From Lacticigenium naphthae DSM 19658 (lineage in GTDB: Bacteria; Bacillota; Bacilli; Lactobacillales; Carnobacteriaceae_A): a DNA stretch of 54,172 nt. The notes beneath the pieces are model-generated. The model did not search any database and was not told the DNA's origin. It saw only the letters and a program-made list of their open reading frames with translations. Positions 35,849-44,883 of this stretch are shown in pieces. Position 1 is the stretch's first letter; the number at the start of each line of letters is the position of its first letter. The DNA lies in the NCBI RefSeq assembly GCF_000425865.1, contig NZ_AUEG01000007.1, positions 1 through 54,172 of the forward strand, given 5' to 3'. The position numbers were made by a program, and so were the translations under genes.

Positions 35849-37270
35849 TCATTTAGAAACTAATTTCTTCATTTCCTTTATCTGTCCGGTAACGATTAAA
35901 CCAAATAAAAACACTACTGAAAAAACAATCAACTTAATGACTAAGTTAATGAATATACTATATTGAAGTTCGGGAAGAATAAGGAAAATAATTATTTGAA
36001 AAATTCCTAATATTATTGGTTTAGTTAAAGATATAATCAAGTTTTTGAATCCTGTTTCAAATACTTGATACATTAGCAGATAATTATTCACTAAGAAGTT
36101 TGCACTAAATGAGATTACTAACATCACACCTACAGCTTCAACGCTCCCTAAATATACCCCATAAATAATAAACAGTGCATTTAATATCATGGACTGTACT
36201 CCAGAAAATAAAAGGAGATCAGTACGATTTGTAGATTGGTAAAATGCCCCCGAAGTACTCGCAATCATTTGAAGCCAAATTGATACTGCAAGTATTTTAA
36301 AGGTTAATACGCTGTCGACCCATTGATTACCAAATATGAATAAAATGATCTCTTCAGCAGCAAAAAACGAGAACACGGATACCGGTATACCAATATTAGC
36401 TAAAATACGTGTGATTCGTAAATAGACTGTTTCTATTACTTTTGTTTCCTTTTCATATTCAGACATAATTGGTTGAATCACAGGAGTGATTATTCCAGCC
36501 AATAATTGATTAGGATATAGTGAAATTTGATAAGATTTATTATAAAAAGCTAACTGAGTAGGTCCCAAAAACTTCCCAATCAAAATACTATCTAAATTCC
36601 GAGAAAAATAATTAATAAAATTAAAGGCAAATTGATTCCTTGAAAACAACCATATTTTTTTTATGGGTTCCCATGAAAATGATACTCGGGAAGAAATTTT
36701 TGTCTTTTTGTAATAAAACCAATAAGTAATGATTGCTTGAACAATAGCCCCAATAATTATTGAGTAGTATTTGAAGTTTTGTAACGCTAATATGATTGAT
36801 ACAATACCTTTTACAATACCGGAAGCAATAACTACCACATTTACTGTTCTAAAATCTTTATCTTTTAGTAGTATCGATTTTGGAACCACTAAAAGGGCCT
36901 GGAAAAACACAGAAACACCTAAAATAACAAAAATAGGAATGTAAACACTATTTTCAAAAAAAATATTGACTGGGTAACCTAAAAACATGAACATAAAGCC
37001 TAATACTATTGCTACATAAATCGAAAACTTATAAATTACTCTGATGTCTTTTGTTGTTAAGGTTTTGTTTTGAATAATAGCGGGTCCAAATCCCATATCA
37101 GCCAAGAGGGTAAAAAACACCAAAAATATCTGAACTATAGCTACTACACCGTAATCATCAGGCGTTAATATTCTAGATAGCACAGCATTAACTAATAATT
37201 GAATTACAACATTTGAATACTTTCCAACTGCGCTGTATATAATCCCTGATTTAAAATCGCTCATTACCAT
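35849..37270 (-). CDS. wzx: Wzx-type polysaccharide flippase (cluster II, WzxC-like)
   Basis: This 473-residue protein has about 14 membrane helices and belongs to the polysacc_synt_3/WzxC-like branch of the MOP superfamily. The start region fits: SAVGKYSNVVIQLLVNAVLSRILTPDDYG, then GFGPAIIQ, as in colanic-acid type exporters. The central NFINYFSRNLDSILIGKFLGPTQLAFYNKSYQI is also typical. It should carry undecaprenyl-diphosphate-linked repeat units of cluster II across the membrane. It belongs to a different branch from the cluster I flippase, so the two are not a recent duplication. The Shine-Dalgarno is weak, and either ATG at 37270 or at 37264 could be used. It is the last gene of its operon. 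Confidence 0.88.
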   Translation of the reverse strand: MVMSDFKSGIIYSAVGKYSNVVIQLLVNAVLSRILTPDDYGVVAIVQIFLVFFTLLADMGFGPAIIQNKTLTTKDIRVIYKFSIYVAIVLGFMFMFLGYPVNIFFENSVYIPIFVILGVSVFFQALLVVPKSILLKDKDFRTVNVVVIASGIVKGIVSIILALQNFKYYSIIIGAIVQAIITYWFYYKKTKISSRVSFSWEPIKKIWLFSRNQFAFNFINYFSRNLDSILIGKFLGPTQLAFYNKSYQISLYPNQLLAGIITPVIQPIMSEYEKETKVIETVYLRITRILANIGIPVSVFSFFAAEEIILFIFGNQWVDSVLTFKILAVSIWLQMIASTSGAFYQSTNRTDLLLFSGVQSMILNALFIIYGVYLGSVEAVGVMLVISFSANFLVNNYLLMYQVFETGFKNLIISLTKPIILGIFQIIIFLILPELQYSIFINLVIKLIVFSVVFLFGLIVTGQIKEMKKLVSK

Positions 37271-37302
37271 GAGGAGAATTCCCTACTTTCCATTATTACT
37301 TC

Positions 37303-38193
37303 TTACTTATCAATACGATATGCAAAATTTTGCTGATTTATAATTTTTTGTATTTTTTCCTTTGATAAGAAATACAATTTAAGCGCTTCTTTTACACTTT
37401 TTCTTCCATATTTATACTTAATATCTGTCTGATTGTTGAAACTCATCGTTGATGATTGGTCCTCTTTATGATAAATTTCAATATCGTCTAAATAAATCAT
37501 TTTTAAGTTCATTTTTTTGAAAATCAATCCCAATATATTCTCTTCATAATACAAAAATGTTTTTGGATAAAAACCTGTAGCTTTATTTAAATAATTTTCT
37601 GTTAATAAAATAGCTGCTCCATGCAAAATATAACCACTTTTTTGGGTGGTATCTTTTTTACTATCCTTTTCTTTTCTACCTTCAATTCTATTTGACTGTA
37701 CAAATCTTTTTATATTCCTATATGTTTCTATTATTGGAAAAATCAATTCTCTAAAAACACTTTTAAGTGAAGGGTTAAAATATATTGGATTCTGATTATT
37801 TCCGTCACTACCAACGATTCTCGTTCCAATTGCCCCAACAGTCTTATCCATTGGAACTTTTACTAGTTTTTCAAAATAATCGAATTCTTTGAAGATAGTA
37901 TCATTGTTCACCACAAAAACATTGGAAATATTTAATTTATTTATACAGTAATGTATCCCGAGATTATTTCCTTTAGCAAACCCTAAATTTTCATCTGATT
38001 GTAAAAAATGTATAGGAATTCGTTTTTTGTCCGCAATAATCTTTCCTTTTATGTTTTCTATGGACCGATTCTTAGAATTATTATCGACTACTACTATCTC
38101 TAAGTCACCATAAGTCTGATTATAGATAGAATCGATACACTCAACAGTATCTTCCCAATTTAAATAATTTAAAATTACGATTCCTAATTTCAT
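37303..38193 (-). CDS. GT2-family glycosyltransferase (rhamnosyltransferase-like)
   Basis: This 296-residue GT-A enzyme has ILNYLNWEDTVECIDSI, VVDNNSKNRS, ENLGFAKGNNLGI and the metal-binding VVNNDT near residue 92. The N-L-G-F-A-x-G-N-N segment is typical of the WbbL/RfbN rhamnosyltransferase group, and YYEENILGLIF gives the acidic catalytic region. It probably uses dTDP-rhamnose from the rml genes 8 kb downstream. That is inference from the subgroup. It lies between the Wzy and Wzx genes. Confidence 0.78.
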   Translation of the reverse strand: MKLGIVILNYLNWEDTVECIDSIYNQTYGDLEIVVVDNNSKNRSIENIKGKIIADKKRIPIHFLQSDENLGFAKGNNLGIHYCINKLNISNVFVVNNDTIFKEFDYFEKLVKVPMDKTVGAIGTRIVGSDGNNQNPIYFNPSLKSVFRELIFPIIETYRNIKRFVQSNRIEGRKEKDSKKDTTQKSGYILHGAAILLTENYLNKATGFYPKTFLYYEENILGLIFKKMNLKMIYLDDIEIYHKEDQSSTMSFNNQTDIKYKYGRKSVKEALKLYFLSKEKIQKIINQQNFAYRIDK

Positions 38194-38224
38194 AGTTGAT
38201 CCTTTCTATATTAAATAATAGCTA

Positions 38225-39508
38225 TCATTTTCTAATAAATCCATTATTCTCGTATTCCGTAACAAAATAATACGGTAATAAGTAGGGTATAAGATAATGA
38301 TATATACCACCCTTGATTTCAAAAACAATAAATAAAAATAGTAAACAAAACAATAAGACATGAGCTGCTTTACCATTATTTTTGAGCAGATTGTTAAACA
38401 TAAAGAATATTATCAGAAGTGGTATGAAATAATTCAGGAGTGTTGGGAAAATACCAAAAAAAAGTAAACTTCTTAGAAAACCGACATCTGTTGAACCAAA
38501 ATAACTACCCGTAATAGGATCTGTAAAGTATGCTTCACCAACAAAGAATTCTTTTATTGTAGGTAAAAAATACATATTTTCGAAAAGTGCAGTTGTGGAA
38601 ACAGAAGTTGCTTCCCCAGTTCTGAATAAATTTATTATTATTTCAAAAGCCCAGTTAAACCAAGTATTTATGGTTTCACTTAAAAGTGAGCCAACAAGTA
38701 ATATAAATACTAGCGAAACAAGTCCCAACAGATAGCTTATAAAGAGATGTAATCCATTTTGATAATATAAAAATAGTAGGAAAGCTATTCCTAAAGCCAA
38801 TACGGATGCCACACTACCTATTCTCCCGTACAATAAAGTTCCAATGAGTAAAAAAAACATTGAAAAATAAAAAACTATATTTATTTTTGCTTTTGTTGAG
38901 ATGTGGGTTATTAGTAAATATACATTTAAAACTACAGCTAATGAGAATCTTAAAGTCTGTCTAAATCCTGCAAAACCGTCTATACCTATTCTTGTATAAT
39001 ATTGTGGTTTTGCTAAATGTTCAATATCCGTTTCGGATATATATAAAATACTTAGCCAGGATGAGCGCAATCCAGGAGTCAATACTAAAAATACAGTAGA
39101 AAACAAATATAATAGAGAAGCTACTATATAGAATTTAGCTAACAATACCAGCGTAGCCTCTTCTTTATACCATCTAATATATAAAAGAACTAAAGCCAAA
39201 TGACTTATGATCAACTGAAATGATGAAAAATATATCCCCCTAAAAAAAGATAAATCATAAGTCCCCATTATAAATGGATACATGATCGAATAAAGGGATA
39301 TTAATATAAACAAACTTAGAATGAGCATATTTTTAGGCTTGAAAAAGTTTATTTTCCTAATCAATATAGACCAGTTTGTAAATATTATCAACAAGTATAC
39401 TATGAAAAATAGTAGATCTTGCAGCAAATGATTTTGTTTGAAAACAAAGGGAAAAGAAATATAAAAGAGAAAAAGGAGAAAAAAAATATTTTTTAATTTA
39501 TTTTGCAT
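38225..39508 (-). CDS. wzy: Wzy-type polysaccharide polymerase (cluster II)
   Basis: This 427-residue protein has 11-12 predicted helices and an extracytoplasmic loop of about 60 residues near 290-345 (NLFRTGEATSVS..., GEAYFTDPITGSYFGS). That is the topology of O-antigen/capsule polymerases. It is unlike the cluster I polymerase in sequence, which fits a different repeat unit. The GGGGGG stretch before the ATG can serve as ribosome binding site. The first 11 bases overlap the end of the GT4 gene. The call is from topology and position, as usual for this group. Confidence 0.72.
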   Translation of the reverse strand: MQNKLKNIFFLLFLFYISFPFVFKQNHLLQDLLFFIVYLLIIFTNWSILIRKINFFKPKNMLILSLFILISLYSIMYPFIMGTYDLSFFRGIYFSSFQLIISHLALVLLYIRWYKEEATLVLLAKFYIVASLLYLFSTVFLVLTPGLRSSWLSILYISETDIEHLAKPQYYTRIGIDGFAGFRQTLRFSLAVVLNVYLLITHISTKAKINIVFYFSMFFLLIGTLLYGRIGSVASVLALGIAFLLFLYYQNGLHLFISYLLGLVSLVFILLVGSLLSETINTWFNWAFEIIINLFRTGEATSVSTTALFENMYFLPTIKEFFVGEAYFTDPITGSYFGSTDVGFLRSLLFFGIFPTLLNYFIPLLIIFFMFNNLLKNNGKAAHVLLFCLLFLFIVFEIKGGIYHYLIPYLLPYYFVTEYENNGFIRK

Positions 39509-40619
39509 TATTTCCCCCCTCTTTTAAAACTGTTCTCAAAACTGATACAGTTTTAGAAATGTCGAAATCACTATCTTTCACAATAGTATTCATCTCGATT
39601 CTATCGACTTCTTTATCTAAAAGATATTCTATAACACCGATCCATTCATCAGGACTGGATATATCCTTCCTATAAACAGAATCAGTGACCTTTACTTCAC
39701 TGGGCACTGCATTAGAAACTACACATTGTAAACCTGATGCTTGAGCTTCTATAGTAGCTATAGATAATCCTTCACTTTTCGAGGGTAGCAAAAACAAATC
39801 TGCAATTTCTAAATAATTCTCGATTTTTTCTTTAAATCCCAAAAAAAATATATGGTCTTGTAATCCTAATTCCCTCACTTTTGTTTTCAATACATTTTCT
39901 AAACTGCCTTGCCCAAGTATCAATAGTTGCCTATTTTTATTGTGTTTTATCAGTTCGGGCATGATATCAATTAGAAACTCATGATTTTTAACTTCTTCGA
40001 GTCTCCCCATCGTTAGCAAAATCTCTTTATTCTCTAAGTTTAATTCTTTTTTCATTTGATTACGTTCAACACGGTTGTACAAATACTTAGAGGATTCGAT
40101 GCCGTTATAAATAATATGAACATTTTTTACTGTATCAAATAACCACAAAGCGGCATCGTTAGAACTGGCAAAAAGTATGTCCCCATAATGGCTAATTCTA
40201 GTTTTGTTGATTTTATCTAGCAATTTTAACAAGTAGTATTTCATGCCTTTATTTCTCGATTCAAAAGCAGCTCCATGAGAATGTATGATCAATTTGGCAT
40301 TAGAATATTTTTTCGAAATTTTAAATATTGAAATATTACTTGCAGAGGTAGTGTTCACCCAGATATAATCATATTTTTTTCCTTGTACTATTTTTTTGAC
40401 TTCTTTTCCATGTTTAAGAGGATTTTCTCCCCAAGGTGTAACTTTTATTATATTTGAATTCGTTTCATCTAAAGTTTGTTTATATTGAACGTCGTTTTTA
40501 CTTGATAGAATAAAATCAAAGTTAAAACAGTCATTTTTTGTGTGTTCAAGAAAGTTAAGAAAAAAGGATTCAATTCCTCCGATTTCAGTAGATATCCCAT
40601 AAACTAGTATATTTATCAT
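39498..40619 (-). CDS. GT4-family glycosyltransferase (EpsF-like)
   Basis: This 373-residue GT-B enzyme starts INILVYGISTEIGGIESFFLN, the usual G-G-I-E/G-x acceptor-side loop of family 4. It has HSHGAAFESRNK in the N-terminal domain. The C-terminal domain has LLTMGRLEEVKNHEFLID, FLGFKEKIENYLEIADLFLLPSKSEGLSIATIEAQASGLQ with the EX7E pair, then VVSNAVPSEV. It resembles EpsF/CapM-like enzymes that elongate exopolysaccharide units. It overlaps wzy by 11 bases and follows the beta-propeller gene by 15. Confidence 0.85.
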   Translation of the reverse strand: MINILVYGISTEIGGIESFFLNFLEHTKNDCFNFDFILSSKNDVQYKQTLDETNSNIIKVTPWGENPLKHGKEVKKIVQGKKYDYIWVNTTSASNISIFKISKKYSNAKLIIHSHGAAFESRNKGMKYYLLKLLDKINKTRISHYGDILFASSNDAALWLFDTVKNVHIIYNGIESSKYLYNRVERNQMKKELNLENKEILLTMGRLEEVKNHEFLIDIMPELIKHNKNRQLLILGQGSLENVLKTKVRELGLQDHIFFLGFKEKIENYLEIADLFLLPSKSEGLSIATIEAQASGLQCVVSNAVPSEVKVTDSVYRKDISSPDEWIGVIEYLLDKEVDRIEMNTIVKDSDFDISKTVSVLRTVLKEGGNNAK

Positions 40620-40634
40620 TATCTTACCTCTCGT

Positions 40635-41897
40635 TTATTTTTCCAAAAAATTTTCCGGTTTCACTTCTATTGTATACATTCTTCGCTTGCCTTCAAATAC
40701 GGAATCAAATGCAATGGCAGTACTACTTCGATTCCACCGAGGATGAAGATCACACCTAACATCATTATCATATTTAAACGGTGCAAATACTTGTGCCAAA
40801 GTATTTATTTCACCACTCTCTTTTGCTAGATAAATATTAGCAATCCTTTTCCTATCCGGATAGGTATCCGTTATAATCCATTCTTTATCAGGGGAATAGC
40901 TTGGATGTCCATCATTTTTCAAACTGGTTAAAATCTCTTCATAATTTAGAGATTTATCTTTAAACAAATAATACCCTGATCCCTTGCCTTGTTTATTAGC
41001 ATATGCAATTATCTCATAATCATTTTTCCAGAAACAATGTGAAGTCATTTTGTCATCATTTAGATTAAACATCTTTTTCCCATCCATATCAATAGTGACT
41101 AGGCGAGTAAATTTATTTGTTCCTTTTAGCCATCTATGCAACACCATGAACCTATCTCCAGAAGGGTTGATCATTATATGATTGACTTTATGTTCTGCAT
41201 CTGACATTGATTTATCATTTTCAAAATTATAAAAATCAGAATATGATAATAAGTCTGTTACCTCGTTCGTTTTTAAATTCACTTTCCAAATCGCAGTACT
41301 CGTAGGTACTTTTTCATTTTTGGAAGCATCTTCTTTGTTTGAATATCCGTACCCTTTACGTAGCCTATGCAATCTAGAAAAGTCTAAAGATAGTGCGTAA
41401 TTCCCATCTTCAGTAATACTATAAATTGGTTTTGAAATAATTCTCTTTTCTTTAGTAACTATATTTAAAATTATAGATCTGTATTCTCCCTCGATAAAAT
41501 CGTTGTATATGATTTCTTCATTATAATTAGGTCCCAACCATTGCATCATACATCCTTGTTGTACATTCCATGCATTTGTATAACCTAAGCTAGTTAAAGT
41601 ATTATCATTTTTCGTATCGATCAATAATAACTCGGCAGGTTCCTTAGGAGCGACACTCTTAGAAGTATCTTGAACGCGTAAGCAGAGCATATACCTCTCG
41701 TCACTATCCCAAGGAGACTTATCATAGTATCCAAAGAAGTATTCAAATTGATCGTTTGGTGTGACTCTATTTATATTCCCTTTTTTTTCTTCCTTATTGG
41801 ATAAAAGATAAAATGTCACTTGATAAAGACGCTTAACACTCTTTTTTATAATTGGATATTTAGTCAATATTTCATTAATTTTTTTTTCAATAATCAC
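40635..41897 (-). CDS. Cytoplasmic TolB-like beta-propeller protein of unknown role
   Basis: This 420-residue protein has no signal peptide and no membrane helix. After about 45 basic residues it shows repeated blades with W-s-x-D-x-R-Y-M-L, G-N-Y-A-L-S-L-D, P-S-G-D-R-F-M-V-L, P-S-Y-S-P-D-K-E-W-I and P-R-W-N-R-S-S-T-A-I-A-F motifs. They are like TolB/WD40-type or oligogalacturonate-lyase-type propellers. Conserved-looking His and Asp residues occur in DAEHKVNHIMINPSGD, HCFW, DGHPSYSP and CDLHPRWN, which could form a metal site. Its gene is embedded within cluster II between GT2 and GT4 genes and starts with GTG. A role as glycan-unit binding or quality-control factor, or as a lyase-like enzyme, is speculative. 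I do not recognise a studied homologue. Confidence 0.65.
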   Translation of the reverse strand: MIIEKKINEILTKYPIIKKSVKRLYQVTFYLLSNKEEKKGNINRVTPNDQFEYFFGYYDKSPWDSDERYMLCLRVQDTSKSVAPKEPAELLLIDTKNDNTLTSLGYTNAWNVQQGCMMQWLGPNYNEEIIYNDFIEGEYRSIILNIVTKEKRIISKPIYSITEDGNYALSLDFSRLHRLRKGYGYSNKEDASKNEKVPTSTAIWKVNLKTNEVTDLLSYSDFYNFENDKSMSDAEHKVNHIMINPSGDRFMVLHRWLKGTNKFTRLVTIDMDGKKMFNLNDDKMTSHCFWKNDYEIIAYANKQGKGSGYYLFKDKSLNYEEILTSLKNDGHPSYSPDKEWIITDTYPDRKRIANIYLAKESGEINTLAQVFAPFKYDNDVRCDLHPRWNRSSTAIAFDSVFEGKRRMYTIEVKPENFLEK

Positions 41898-41912
41898 AAT
41901 TATCCAACTTCC

Positions 41913-42743
41913 TTATTTTATATTTTCCCTCAAAATCTTTTTATTGATCAACTTAAATAATTTTAATGGTGCAAAATATACAATTATAAAAGCTATCGTT
42001 GTAATTGTAAGGTCCAGAATGGAAGAGTAGCCTTTTCTAAAAAATTTATACCTCATTTGTATGTCATATGAAGTTTTTTTCCAGCTTTTTCTTCGTTTCA
42101 AATTATCACTATCGGCTCTAAATAAAAGCAATGGCTCCTGAATATTATATGCTTTTATCCCATTATTTAACATTCTGACAAATAAATCATAGTCCTGATT
42201 TCGCCTAAAGTCTGAATAACCATTGAATTTTAAGACTAGGTTTTTTTTGTACATGACAGTTGGATGGTTAAAAGGGCTTCTCCTTCGTGAAAACTTGACT
42301 ATATCATCGTGATTTTCAGGAACCGTTCTTTGGCTGACAACATTCTTTGGATTGTCAACAAATTCACTGATATTGCTGCCAACAATTCCGATTTCTGGAA
42401 TTCTGTTAAAAATTTCAAGTTGCTTTTCAAATCTATCAGGCATAGATATGTCATCCGTATCCATACGTGCCACCAGATCATACTTACATTCTTTTAATCC
42501 TGCATTTAAAGCCAACCCTAATCCTACATTATCTTTCAACGTGACGATTTTAAACAAACTTGGCATTTCTTCAATAAAATTTGATAGCGTTTCTTCAAGT
42601 TCTTCTGTCAGTGGCCCATCTTTTACAATTACAATTTCCGAGGGTTTTACGGACTGATTAATCACACTATTTAAACTAGCAATTAAAAAGTCTTTTTTTT
42701 CTTTCTGATAAACGGACAATAATACTGAGAATTCATTATACAC
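41913..42743 (-). CDS. GT2-family glycosyltransferase (AmsE/EpsE-like)
   Basis: This 276-residue enzyme belongs to the AmsE/EpsE branch: FSVLLSVYQKEKKDFLIASLNSVINQS, EIVIVKDGPLTEEL, DNVGLGLALNAGLKEC and the metal-binding ARMDTDDISMPDRFEKQ. The V-x-R-M-D-x-D-D form is typical of this branch, which often adds Gal or GlcNAc to exopolysaccharide units. A hydrophobic C-terminal segment (LDLTITTIAFIIVYFAPLKLF) may bind the membrane. GTG is the start, 8 bases after GGAG. It precedes the propeller gene by 15 bases. Confidence 0.85.
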   Translation of the reverse strand: MYNEFSVLLSVYQKEKKDFLIASLNSVINQSVKPSEIVIVKDGPLTEELEETLSNFIEEMPSLFKIVTLKDNVGLGLALNAGLKECKYDLVARMDTDDISMPDRFEKQLEIFNRIPEIGIVGSNISEFVDNPKNVVSQRTVPENHDDIVKFSRRRSPFNHPTVMYKKNLVLKFNGYSDFRRNQDYDLFVRMLNNGIKAYNIQEPLLLFRADSDNLKRRKSWKKTSYDIQMRYKFFRKGYSSILDLTITTIAFIIVYFAPLKLFKLINKKILRENIK

Positions 42744-42756
42744 TAAGTTTACTCCT

Positions 42757-43881
42757 TTAATTCGATTTCTTATTTTGGTTCATTTCAATAACTAGTATAT
42801 CTTTTGATAAGTTCCGAATGAGCTTTAATTGATCAGTGTACCAAGATTTTTTGGTTTGATTTAATTCAGTTATTATAATGAATTTATCAAAATTTTCTTC
42901 TTTGGGAATATCCAAAACGGACATATAACTAGTATTAGCGTAATTGTTTAACCATCTTTCATCTTGCAAATTCTTTTTTGAATCATCTTGCACTAAGAAA
43001 GCAATCTTTTCTTTTGTATTATTTGTAATCAAACTTATAACATTAATGATACTATCTGTTTTTCGAGTTGAATAATGGCTCATTTTTACAAGTTTCTCAG
43101 TATTAGCAAGTTGATAGTTATACAGGGAAGAAATATTTTTTGAAAAAAATGTTTTTATGAGACTGGTTACCAGTCCAACAATGAGACCTGCGAATACTAT
43201 CAAAATGAAGACAACAACCAAATTACTTGCACTGGTGGGATCTTGAAGTTCGGAAGGATCTATAGCTTCTTCCTGAAGATCATTTTTTATTGGGGTTGAA
43301 TCGATTAGATACACATTTTTGTTTTCAAAAAAAGTTCCCTCTGCATTTTCTAGCAGCGAATAATACTCTTCTGCAATATTTAAATTGTCTGCTTCATTTC
43401 CGATACCAACAAGAAATGTGTGAACATTATTTTTCTGATCGAAAGACATACGAATTGCTCTACTAGCATCAGGTTTGAATTTAACATTTAGATTATTTTG
43501 AATTTGTTGAATAGTCTCAGGCAATGTTAATATTTCTTTAACAGTACCGAATTCTCTATAGGGTTCACCATCTTTGAGTTCAATAAAATATCTAAAGATA
43601 TATGCCTCTTGATCTAAATAGTTAATTAGTTCTGATTGTTGGTTTTGTGTAAGCACCTCATATTCAGTATCCAAATACTGATCAGCTTCCTCTTTTGATA
43701 TTATTTCTTCATTCGCCACAGTTTTTCCAATAGATTCTTCATCGCCCTGCGAATCTAAAATATTAAAAAAATAATATAGACCCGAAAAAATAATCACAAA
43801 AGCAAAGGAGGTGATTATTATTGTTTTTTTTGATTGTTTTAAAAATAAAAGATAATCTTTCAGTGTAAAATATTGGTCCAT
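42757..43881 (-). CDS. Wzz-like chain-length protein with a P-loop-less kinase-like tail
   Basis: The protein has 374 residues. One helix (about 19-39) and a second (about 221-244) enclose an acidic extracellular domain with the place and size of a Wzz domain, and PTSAS before the second helix recalls the proline-rich motif. Unlike cpsC, about 130 residues follow in the cytoplasm. They have the order of a BY-kinase (a strand KIAFLVQDD, then FDKFIIITEL where Walker B would be, then DILVIEMN) but no Walker A, no Walker A' and no tyrosine cluster. I infer a co-polymerase with a degenerate kinase fold that may bind a partner such as CpsD. The family relation of the tail is a guess from order and hydrophobic pattern. 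Confidence 0.6.
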   Translation of the reverse strand: MDQYFTLKDYLLFLKQSKKTIIITSFAFVIIFSGLYYFFNILDSQGDEESIGKTVANEEIISKEEADQYLDTEYEVLTQNQQSELINYLDQEAYIFRYFIELKDGEPYREFGTVKEILTLPETIQQIQNNLNVKFKPDASRAIRMSFDQKNNVHTFLVGIGNEADNLNIAEEYYSLLENAEGTFFENKNVYLIDSTPIKNDLQEEAIDPSELQDPTSASNLVVVFILIVFAGLIVGLVTSLIKTFFSKNISSLYNYQLANTEKLVKMSHYSTRKTDSIINVISLITNNTKEKIAFLVQDDSKKNLQDERWLNNYANTSYMSVLDIPKEENFDKFIIITELNQTKKSWYTDQLKLIRNLSKDILVIEMNQNKKSN

Positions 43882-43892
43882 TTGAATGCTCC

Positions 43893-44879
43893 TTATTTGA
43901 ACTGTTTATAAATCTTTAAAGGTATAGCGAGAATATTATAATTTACGGCAAGGACAGTAACCATTAATTTACGATTGAACGACATAGGTGATTTAATCAA
44001 TAGCAAATAGTTTTCCCTGATGTTTGCTGTTAATTCTTTTATTGTTTTTTTTCTAGAGATGTTTTCATCACTTACTCCATAGTATGCGATTTTTGCTAAT
44101 AAAGAAAAATAAGTTCTTGCTTTTTTTACTTTAGCTAAATATATCAATCTTTCATTCTCGCTTTTTTGGGTCACTTCGACAAGTTCCTTACTTACTTCTA
44201 GCAGATCAAAGTCTCTTTTTTTCAATCCACTTCTTGTTGTGCTTTTATTTTCCTGAAAATAATAATAACCTACTTTATTAGTGTGAACGAGTTTATCTGC
44301 TTTTTCTAATGCAGAATAATTAAATAAGATATCCTCATTTATTGTTTTCTCATCAAATCTAAGATTCTCTAAAATAGATTTAGAGTAAACTTTTCTCCAC
44401 ACTGTAAAAGGCGCTACTTCTGTTTGACCGCGATACAGGTAATCTTCTAAAATTTCCACACCATTGACCTCGACTACTTGATCTGTAACTTCAGGAAGTT
44501 TTTCATCGCCATTAGTTTGAATGGTATTAAAACTCACTATATCTATCTTAAGTTTGTTAAATAATTGAACTACATGCTCGTAGATTTCTTTAACTAACCA
44601 ATCATCACTATCTACAAATGTGATTAAATCGCCCTTGCAGATACTTAATCCCATATTTCTAGCACTCCCTTGACCACCATTTGGTTTAGTTAGTACTTTA
44701 ATACGAGAATCCTCTCTCTCATAACTACGACAAATTTCCAAACTTTCATCTGTAGAACCGTCATCTATCAGCAAGATTTCTAGGTTAGCATATGTTTGAA
44801 GAACAATCGAGTTCAAACACCTAGGAAGCAAGCTCTCAACATTATAAACTGGTACAATAACACTAATTAATGGATTCAT
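43893..44879 (-). CDS. GT2-family glycosyltransferase
   Basis: This 328-residue enzyme has a standard GT-A core: ISVIVPVYNVESLLPRCLNSIVLQTY, EILLIDDGSTDESLEIC, PNGGQGSARNMGLSICKGDLITFVDSDDWL. The D-S-D-D-W is the metal-binding motif. The middle part (YRGQTEVAPFTVWRKVYSKSI, INEDILFNYSAL) is like EpsJ/CpsI-type galactosyl- or hexosaminyltransferases of lactic acid bacteria. It follows the next glycosyltransferase of the operon with a gap of only 4 bases. Donor and acceptor are unknown. Confidence 0.87.
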   Translation of the reverse strand: MNPLISVIVPVYNVESLLPRCLNSIVLQTYANLEILLIDDGSTDESLEICRSYEREDSRIKVLTKPNGGQGSARNMGLSICKGDLITFVDSDDWLVKEIYEHVVQLFNKLKIDIVSFNTIQTNGDEKLPEVTDQVVEVNGVEILEDYLYRGQTEVAPFTVWRKVYSKSILENLRFDEKTINEDILFNYSALEKADKLVHTNKVGYYYFQENKSTTRSGLKKRDFDLLEVSKELVEVTQKSENERLIYLAKVKKARTYFSLLAKIAYYGVSDENISRKKTIKELTANIRENYLLLIKSPMSFNRKLMVTVLAVNYNILAIPLKIYKQFK

Positions 44880-44883
44880 TTAT

